Source: Pseudarthrobacter sp. SSS035 (GTDB lineage Bacteria > Actinomycetota > Actinomycetes > Actinomycetales > Micrococcaceae). Taken from it: a stretch of 64,000 nt of DNA. The notes under the pieces are model-generated. The model was given only the letters and a program-made list of their open reading frames with translations. It ran no database searches and had not been told where the DNA came from. The position numbers and the translations under genes were made by a program. Positions 58,444 through 64,000 of the stretch are shown here, piece after piece. The stretch's first letter is position 1. Each line of letters begins with the position of its first letter. Where the stretch lies: contig NZ_CP096882.1 of NCBI RefSeq assembly GCF_023273875.1, forward strand, positions 3,906,001 to 3,970,000. The letters are read 5' to 3'.

Positions 58444-58525
58444 CTGGCAATTGTTTCATGGCCGGGACTTCATCCGGCGACATCGGCCCAAGCTTGCTAC
58501 CGGACGGGGCCGTTAGGGTGGTGCC

Positions 58526-59284
58526 ATGACTGAAGATTCACTGAACAAGGCAGCAGTAGTAACCGGCGCCAGCACCGGCATCGGCGAGGCGACCGTGCGG
58601 GCATTGCGGGAAGAAGGCTGGACGGTATTCGCTGTGGCACGCCGCGCCGAACGGCTGGCCGCGCTGGAAGCCGAAACAGGCGCCGTCGGAATTCCCGCTG
58701 ACATCACCGAGGACGACGACGTCGCCAGGCTCCTTGCCCGCGTCACCGAAGCCGGCGGCGTGGGGACGCTCATCAACATCGCCGGCGGGGCCCGGGGTGC
58801 TGACCTGGTGGGCGAGGCCAACACCGAGGACTGGGAATGGATGTTCCGGGTCAACGTCCTCGGCACAGTGAAGCTCACCCGGGCGTTCCTGCCGATGCTC
58901 CGCGCCAACGGCGAAGGAACAGTCCTGAACCTGACGTCGACCGCCGGACTGGTGGCCTACGAGGGCGGCGGCGGCTACAACGCCGCCAAGTCTGCCCAGC
59001 ACGCGCTGACCGGTGCCCTCCGGCTGGAAGAGGCGGAGCACAACATCCGCGTCATCGAGGTAGCCCCGGGCCTTGTCCGCACCGAAGAGTTCGCGCTCAA
59101 CCGCTTTGGTGACCAGGACGCCGCGGAGAAGGTTTACGAGGGCGTGGAGAAGCCCCTGACCGCAGCCGACGTCGCCGACGTAGTGCGCTACGCCGTCAGC
59201 GCGCCGCACCATGTCAACCTGGACCAGATCGTGATCCGGCCCGTTGCGCAGGCGGCCACCCACAAGCTGATCCGCAAGCGTTAG
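58526..59284 (+). CDS. Short-chain dehydrogenase/reductase
   Basis: A 252-aa classical SDR. The cofactor loop is TGASTGIG (residues 13-20), ARRAER suggests NADP(H), and NIAGGARG replaces the usual NNAG. The catalytic serine lies in NLTSTAGL and Tyr-x-x-x-Lys in YNAAK. The family resembles serine/3-hydroxy acid dehydrogenases (YdfG-like) with the RPVAQ C-terminus. Substrate unknown. Divergent from valS, convergent with and overlapping the endonuclease/exonuclease/phosphatase gene by 3 bases. Confidence 0.92.
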   Translation: MTEDSLNKAAVVTGASTGIGEATVRALREEGWTVFAVARRAERLAALEAETGAVGIPADITEDDDVARLLARVTEAGGVGTLINIAGGARGADLVGEANTEDWEWMFRVNVLGTVKLTRAFLPMLRANGEGTVLNLTSTAGLVAYEGGGGYNAAKSAQHALTGALRLEEAEHNIRVIEVAPGLVRTEEFALNRFGDQDAAEKVYEGVEKPLTAADVADVVRYAVSAPHHVNLDQIVIRPVAQAATHKLIRKR

Positions 59285-60285
59285 GGAAGCTGGATCTCCA
59301 GGGTGGCGATCACTGCAGCGTGGTCGGTGCCGCTGACCGGGTGGACCGAGTAACCCGAACTTGAAATGTCCGGGCTGGTCACCAAATGGTCCAGCGTCAC
59401 GCCGGGAAGGCTGTAATCCCGCATCGGCCAGGTGGGGATGAGCCGGCTGCCCAACGCGGTTGCAACATCCACCAGTTTCCGGCTGCCGCCGGCCCCCTCC
59501 AGCATCGCGCGGAATTCCCAGTGGTCATATGTCGCGTTGAAATCGCCCGCCAGAAGCGTCGGACCGGCTCCGCTGTTTGCCCGGGCCACAGCTGTAAGGT
59601 CACTTCGCCATTGATGAACGGCAATGTCCACGGGCGCGTGCGTGTGCACATTGATGACCGTCAGGCCGGCGCCCGAGTCACTGGTCTCAAGCCGGACAAC
59701 CGGCATACTGAACGCTGTGTCAGGGACCAGTCCCATCTCCTTGAGCCGGAAAGACGAGTAGACGGCGCTGCCGGCCGCTCCGTTCCGGGGATGGGACACA
59801 CGGTGGGGAAGCACGCTGCCCAAGTCTGCACGCGCCAGCCGCTTCTCCAACTCCAGGCTGTGCTCCTGGACGGTCAGCAGGTCAACATGGTGGTCCTGGA
59901 CCAGCCGGACGATGGCGGCGCTATCAGCACCTCCGAGCCGGGCATTGAGGTTCATGACTGTCAGCTTCGCCGCGGCTGGAGCATCCGGCCCACGGACCTG
60001 GGGGTACCCTCCCTGCCGTGCCAGGAACACTTCCGGCGGGAACAGCCAGATAAGCTGTGCGATCAGCAGGATTGCCGCCGGCAGGATAGCCCAGGCACGC
60101 CGGCTGGGCAGTGCCAGCAACACCGCGGCCGCGGCGAGGAATGCCAGCCACGGTGTAAAGGCCACGACCTGCACCACAAGCGGCGGCCACGGCGCCTGGA
60201 CGGCGCGGAACCAGGACACCACCACAACAGGTGCCGCAACCAGGCCAGCAGACCACAGCCAGCCGTGGTGTGCACGATGGCCCAT
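59281..60285 (-). CDS. Membrane-bound endonuclease/exonuclease/phosphatase family protein
   Basis: A 334-aa protein with three N-terminal membrane helices (LWSAGLVAAPVVVVSWFRAV, VVAFTPWLAFLAAAAVLLAL, LPAAILLIAQLIWLFP) and an extracytoplasmic EEP domain. The catalytic signature residues are N (VMNLNARLG), E (LLTVQEHS), H/D/N (LLAGDFNATYDHWEF) and the final SGTDHAAVIA. Such proteins hydrolyse phosphodiesters outside the cell, on lipids or nucleic acids. The start is uncertain: ATG 60285 is chosen before the first helix. The frame is open to 60801, but that extension lies against the divergent GDPD gene and is not convincing. Confidence 0.85.
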   Translation of the reverse strand: MGHRAHHGWLWSAGLVAAPVVVVSWFRAVQAPWPPLVVQVVAFTPWLAFLAAAAVLLALPSRRAWAILPAAILLIAQLIWLFPPEVFLARQGGYPQVRGPDAPAAAKLTVMNLNARLGGADSAAIVRLVQDHHVDLLTVQEHSLELEKRLARADLGSVLPHRVSHPRNGAAGSAVYSSFRLKEMGLVPDTAFSMPVVRLETSDSGAGLTVINVHTHAPVDIAVHQWRSDLTAVARANSGAGPTLLAGDFNATYDHWEFRAMLEGAGGSRKLVDVATALGSRLIPTWPMRDYSLPGVTLDHLVTSPDISSSGYSVHPVSGTDHAAVIATLEIQLP

Positions 60286-60499
60286 CAGGGACCGGAACAA
60301 ATCGCCCGGGAGACTGTCATGGCACGAGTCTATGGAGTCGCCGCCCTGGCGTCGCCCGTTGATTGGATCGGCTTTGCGATGAAGCCCAACGTTTACCGTC
60401 CAGCCGCACTCCGGCCAGCCCGCTGTGGCCTGGCGTTGGCCGCAGGACGGCACTGTAGCAGGCGCAAACTGCACACCACCAGAGTGGAGATTCCTTCCT

Positions 60500-61552
60500 A
60501 TGCGCACCCCGATGAAGCTTGGCGCTGCCGTACTCAGCGCAGCCCTGCTCCTCACTACTTCGGTCCAGGCCCAAGCCGCTGACACGAACCCCAACGGCAC
60601 GGACAACCATTTTGATCTACAGGCCCACCGCGGCGGACTCGGCCTGACCGTCGAATCCACCCTGGCGTCTTTCGCCAAAGGCCTCGAGACCGGCGTGTCC
60701 ACCCTGGAACTTGACCTCCAGATCACCAAGGACGGCCGCGAAGTCATCACGCACGATCGCAAGATCAGCAACAAGAAGTGCCTCGATACCGCGCCGGTCA
60801 CGCCAAACGATCCGCAGTTCCCCTACGTGGGCAAGTACGTCAAGGACCTGACCTTCGAACAGGTCCGAAGCCTGGACTGCGGTTCGCTCACCCAGCCGCA
60901 GTTCCCGGGCCAGACGGTGTCTCCCGGCGCCAAGATGCCAACTCTGGCCGAGGTTTTTGAGCTCGCCGACGCACACCGCGCCAGCCAGGTGAAGTTCAAC
61001 ATTGAAACGAAAGTCGAAGCCGGCGCTCCGGCGGAAACCGCCCCGCGCGAGCAGTTCATCGACGTCGCCCTCCGGGAAATCAACGCCGCCCAGATGCAGA
61101 GCCGCGTCTCTATCCAGAGCTTCGACTGGGGCTCCCTGCGCCTCGTCCAGCAGCGCGACCCGCAGATCCGCACCGTGGCCCTGACCAACAAGGACTTCCT
61201 CCAGGCCGGGCAGCCGGGCAGCTCGCCGTGGCTTGGCGGGATTGACGCCGACGACTTTGGCGGCGACCTCATCGCTGCAGCGTCCTCCCTCGGCTTCGAC
61301 GCCGTCTCTCCCGTGCACGGCACCCCGCAGAACGGCAAAGTGACGGATCCGGGCTACGTCCCCTACGTCACCGCGGACATGGTGGAGCGTGCGCACGCTG
61401 CCGGGATGCAGGTCATCCCGTGGACCGTCGATGACCAGCCCACCATGCGGGCGCTGATCGACACCGGCGTTGACGGGATCATCACCGACTACCCGGACCG
61501 GCTCCGCGATGTCATGGCTGCTGCCGGGATGAAACTGCCGCGCGGCTTCTAG
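60500..61552 (+). CDS. Secreted glycerophosphodiester phosphodiesterase
   Basis: A 350-aa exported GDPD. A signal peptide is clear (MRTPMKLGAAVLSAALLLTT, cleaved near AQA|AD). The TIM barrel has the catalytic HRGG (AHRGGLGLTVESTL) and the metal ligand pattern ELDLQITKDG, then THDRKISNKK. The late strand WTVDDQPTMRALIDTGVDGI is typical. It hydrolyses glycerophosphodiesters from lipid or teichoic-acid turnover to glycerol 3-phosphate. GGAG precedes the ATG. It is divergent from the membrane EEP gene. Confidence 0.93.
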   Translation: MRTPMKLGAAVLSAALLLTTSVQAQAADTNPNGTDNHFDLQAHRGGLGLTVESTLASFAKGLETGVSTLELDLQITKDGREVITHDRKISNKKCLDTAPVTPNDPQFPYVGKYVKDLTFEQVRSLDCGSLTQPQFPGQTVSPGAKMPTLAEVFELADAHRASQVKFNIETKVEAGAPAETAPREQFIDVALREINAAQMQSRVSIQSFDWGSLRLVQQRDPQIRTVALTNKDFLQAGQPGSSPWLGGIDADDFGGDLIAAASSLGFDAVSPVHGTPQNGKVTDPGYVPYVTADMVERAHAAGMQVIPWTVDDQPTMRALIDTGVDGIITDYPDRLRDVMAAAGMKLPRGF

Positions 61553-61576
61553 TACCGGCCCGGGCGCCCAGCCGCC

Positions 61577-61644
61577 GTCACTGCGTTTCGCTGCCCGGCG
61601 GACCGCGCTGTACTTCAAGGCAGTGTGCAGTGAAACGCAGTGAC
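61577..61644. repeat. 68-bp intergenic inverted repeat
   Basis: GTCACTGCGTTTC (61577-61589) and GAAACGCAGTGAC (61632-61644) are perfectly complementary, with an inner CTGCC/GGCAG pairing. It lies between the GDPD gene and the ileS leader. It could serve as terminator of the GDPD gene, but the long loop is unusual; it resembles the other intergenic palindromes in the window in design, not in sequence. Confidence 0.55.
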
Positions 61645-61652
61645 TTCTCCGG

Positions 61653-61947
61653 TAACATCGTCGTATCAGCTTTGACCCGGCCATCACCGGTGAGCTTCCG
61701 GAAGAACGCCCCGGCGCAAGGATCAGCACGCGCCAGGGCCGGTAGAACCGGACGGGTAAGCCCGTCACAGCAGTAATGAGCGGCCGGCGCACCAACAAGC
61801 TTCCCCCGGAGCATGGTGGAGTGCCGGTAAGTGAGGTGGTACCGCGGTAAGCGTGCAGTCCCAGGACAGCACACGAGCCGTCCTCGCATCCTGAACGGAA
61901 CCATCCGGCAACGGCTGAGTGGTTCACCAGCTCAACCCAGGATGTCG
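61653..61947 (+). promoter_or_regulatory. Translational T-box riboswitch for ileS
   Basis: The conserved T-box bulge segment GAGGTGGTACCGCGG is at 61833-61847; its TGGT would pair with the ACCA end of uncharged tRNA-Ile. An ATC triplet in the first stem (GGCCATCACCGG, about 61680-61691) is a plausible specifier codon. Downstream, CATCCTG (61887-61893) is exactly complementary to CAGGATG (61938-61944), which includes the AGGA ribosome-binding site of ileS. Low charged tRNA-Ile would open the sequestering stem and turn on translation, as known for actinobacterial ileS T-boxes. The 5' boundary is approximate. Confidence 0.88.
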
Positions 61948-61950
61948 AGA

Positions 61951-64000
61951 ATGACGTATTACCCCAAAGCCTCAGCCTCCCCTTCGGCCGCAGTTTCGAG
62001 CGGCGCTGCCGCCGGTGTCTCCGCCTCCGTGAAGTTCCCGGAGATCGAAGAGCGCATCCTGAAGTACTGGGACCAGGACGGCACTTTCCAGGCCAGCATC
62101 GACCAGCGAAGCGCCGACGCCCCCGGCGGGCAGCCCGGCAGCAACGAATTCGTCTTCTACGACGGCCCTCCCTTCGCCAACGGCCTGCCGCACTACGGCC
62201 ACCTCCTGACCGGGTACGCCAAGGACCTCGTGGGCCGCTACCAGACACAGCGCGGCCGCCGCGTTGAACGCCGCTTCGGCTGGGACACCCACGGACTGCC
62301 GGCTGAACTGGAAGCCATGAAACAGCTGGGCATGACGGACAAGACCCAGATCGAGGCCATGGGCATCGATAAGTTCAACGACGCCTGCCGTGCCTCCGTG
62401 ATGAAGTACGCCGATGAGTGGAAGAGCTACGTCACCCGCCAGGCCCGCTGGGTGGACTTCGACAACGATTACAAGACGCTCAACGTCGAATACATGGAAT
62501 CGGTCCTGTGGGCGTTCAAGCAGCTGCACGAAAAAGGCCTGACGTACAACGGCTACCGTGTGCTGCCCTACTGCTGGAAGGACGAGACGCCGCTGTCCAA
62601 CCATGAGCTCCGCATGGACGACGACGTCTACAAGAACCGCCAGGACCAGACTGTCACGGTGACGTTCCCCATCACGGCAGGGGAGTCGGCGCTGTCGAAG
62701 CAGCTCGCCGGCGTCCAGGCGCTCGCCTGGACCACCACGCCCTGGACGCTGCCCACCAACCTGGCGCTCGCCGTCGGGCCTTCCATCACCTACGCCGTGC
62801 TCCCCGCCGGACCCAACGGCGTCAAGGCCGCTTCGCCGGACGCGCCAGTCACCGGCAGTTTCCTCCTGGCCGCGGACCTGCTGGCCGCGTACGCCAAGGA
62901 CCTGGGCTACGAGGATGCGGACTCCGCCGAGGCTGCCGTGACGTCAACCCACACCGGCGCCGACCTGGAGGGCCTGGCCTACCAGCCGCTGTGGAACGAC
63001 TTCCGCGACGACGAAAAGTACGGGACGCAGAACGCCTGGCGCTTCCTCGTGGCCGACTACGTCACCACCACCGACGGCACCGGCATCGTCCATCAGGCGC
63101 CCGCCTATGGTGAAGACGACCAGAAGGTCTGTGAAGAAGCCGGCATCCCGGTGGTCCTGTCCGTGGACGAAGGTGCCAAGTTCCTGCCGCTGTTCAGCCA
63201 CGGCGACCTGCACGACATCGTGGGCCTTCAGGTCTTCGAGGCCAACAAGCCCATCACCCAGGTGCTGCGCGCCCAGGGCCGCCTGGTCCGCCAGGCCAGC
63301 TACGAGCACAGCTACCCGCACTGCTGGCGCTGCCGCAACCCCCTGATCTACCGCGCCGTGTCCTCCTGGTACGTGGAGGTCACCAAGTTCAAGGACCGCA
63401 TGTCCGAACTGAACCAGGACATCAACTGGATCCCCGGCAACGTCAAGGACGGCCAGTTCGGCAAGTGGCTGGCCAACGCCCGCGACTGGTCCATCAGCCG
63501 CAACCGCTACTGGGGCAGCCCCATCCCGGTGTGGCAGTCCAGCGACCCGGAATTCCCGCGCACCGACGTCTACGGCTCCCTGGCCGAGATCGAGGCCGAT
63601 TTCGGCCGCCTGCCGCTGAACAAGGCCGGCCAGGTGGACCTGCACCGCCCGTTCATCGACGAACTGACCCGCCCCAACCCTGACGATCCCCGGACCCCCG
63701 AAGAGGGCCAGTCCGTGATGCGGCGCGTCGAGGACGTCCTGGACGTCTGGTTCGACTCCGGCTCCATGCCGTACGGCCAGGTGCATTACCCGTTCCAGAA
63801 CGAGGCCTGGTTCGACACGCACAACCCGGCGGACTTCATCGTGGAGTACATCGGGCAGACCCGTGGCTGGTTCTACATGCTGCACATCCTGTCCACGGCG
63901 CTGTTTGACCGTCCGGCCTTCCGGAACGTGATCAGCCACGGCATTGTGCTGGGCTCGGACGGGCAGAAGATGTCCAAGAGCCTGCGAAACTACCCGGACG
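61951..64000 (+). CDS. ileS: Isoleucyl-tRNA synthetase (cut by the window end)
   Basis: The first 683 residues of a class Ia synthetase that charges tRNA-Ile and edits valine. The HIGH motif is HYGH at 81-84 (PPFANGLPHYGHLL) and KMSKS starts at residue 673 (KMSKSLRN). The CP1 editing domain with the conserved threonine-rich TTTPWTLPTN is present. The anticodon-binding part, roughly 400 residues, lies outside the window. ATG at 61951 follows AGGA by eight bases; this ribosome-binding site is controlled by the T-box leader. Confidence 0.97.
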   Translation, partial: MTYYPKASASPSAAVSSGAAAGVSASVKFPEIEERILKYWDQDGTFQASIDQRSADAPGGQPGSNEFVFYDGPPFANGLPHYGHLLTGYAKDLVGRYQTQRGRRVERRFGWDTHGLPAELEAMKQLGMTDKTQIEAMGIDKFNDACRASVMKYADEWKSYVTRQARWVDFDNDYKTLNVEYMESVLWAFKQLHEKGLTYNGYRVLPYCWKDETPLSNHELRMDDDVYKNRQDQTVTVTFPITAGESALSKQLAGVQALAWTTTPWTLPTNLALAVGPSITYAVLPAGPNGVKAASPDAPVTGSFLLAADLLAAYAKDLGYEDADSAEAAVTSTHTGADLEGLAYQPLWNDFRDDEKYGTQNAWRFLVADYVTTTDGTGIVHQAPAYGEDDQKVCEEAGIPVVLSVDEGAKFLPLFSHGDLHDIVGLQVFEANKPITQVLRAQGRLVRQASYEHSYPHCWRCRNPLIYRAVSSWYVEVTKFKDRMSELNQDINWIPGNVKDGQFGKWLANARDWSISRNRYWGSPIPVWQSSDPEFPRTDVYGSLAEIEADFGRLPLNKAGQVDLHRPFIDELTRPNPDDPRTPEEGQSVMRRVEDVLDVWFDSGSMPYGQVHYPFQNEAWFDTHNPADFIVEYIGQTRGWFYMLHILSTALFDRPAFRNVISHGIVLGSDGQKMSKSLRNYPD

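Overview
This is a chromosomal window from a high-GC actinobacterium, most likely Arthrobacter or Pseudarthrobacter (Micrococcaceae). The evidence is GC-rich third codon positions, a mycothiol-type nitroreductase, an MptB-like mannosyltransferase, twin clpP genes before clpX, a translational ileS T-box leader, frequent GTG starts and the gene order rpiB-nei-tig-clpP1-clpP2-clpX. No species name can be proved from the sequence alone.

Layout. 1-1479: an IS110-type insertion sequence whose transposase carries a +1 frameshift. 1480-7964: core metabolism (gntR/gnd, an SDR, cysK-cysE, msrA, a Nif3-like gene). 7965-9834: an inverted-repeat element, a second apparently intact IS110-family element and a large nested hairpin, all lying between the Nif3-like gene and the zinc-ribbon-family gene that usually neighbours it. 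9835-20367: housekeeping genes (yaaA, rnpB, a long-form gap, a membrane-anchored HNH nuclease, def, tRNA-His, orn, an MptB-like glycosyltransferase, alkD-like, map, a GNAT). 20373-24877: a LacI-type regulator divergent from a translationally coupled three-gene operon (Gfo/Idh/MocA dehydrogenase, DUF993 protein, TIM-barrel isomerase/epimerase), with two LacI-type operators between them. 24979-36886: an 11.9-kb integrated element in tRNA-Arg(TCT), bounded by a 40-bp direct repeat. 36845-64000: conserved chromosome (tRNA-Arg, an ssb paralogue, ettA, tesB, glbO/mscS, pepN/osmC, rpiB, nei, tRNA-Gly, tRNA-Pro, tig, clpP1P2X, a nitroreductase, valS, an SDR, a nuclease/phosphatase, a secreted GDPD and a T-box-controlled ileS cut by the window end).

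The 11.9-kb element is the most unusual part. It has a tyrosine integrase, an XRE-type repressor, excisionase-like HTH proteins, a probable replication initiator with five iterons inside its reading frame, a small terminase-like protein and a 1018-aa tail tape-measure protein. It has no large terminase, portal, protease, capsid, tail tube or lysis gene. The early genes overlap or nearly touch, which argues against random decay. The order int-repressor | xis-rep-small genes-terS resembles phage-inducible chromosomal islands, so I read it as a probable phage satellite that also brings its own tape measure. A deleted prophage is the main alternative.

Control elements visible in the DNA include an ileS T-box with an explicit Shine-Dalgarno sequestering pairing, a candidate ClgR box before clpP1, paired LacI operators, several intrinsic terminators and a set of strong intergenic palindromes that may be dispersed repeats.
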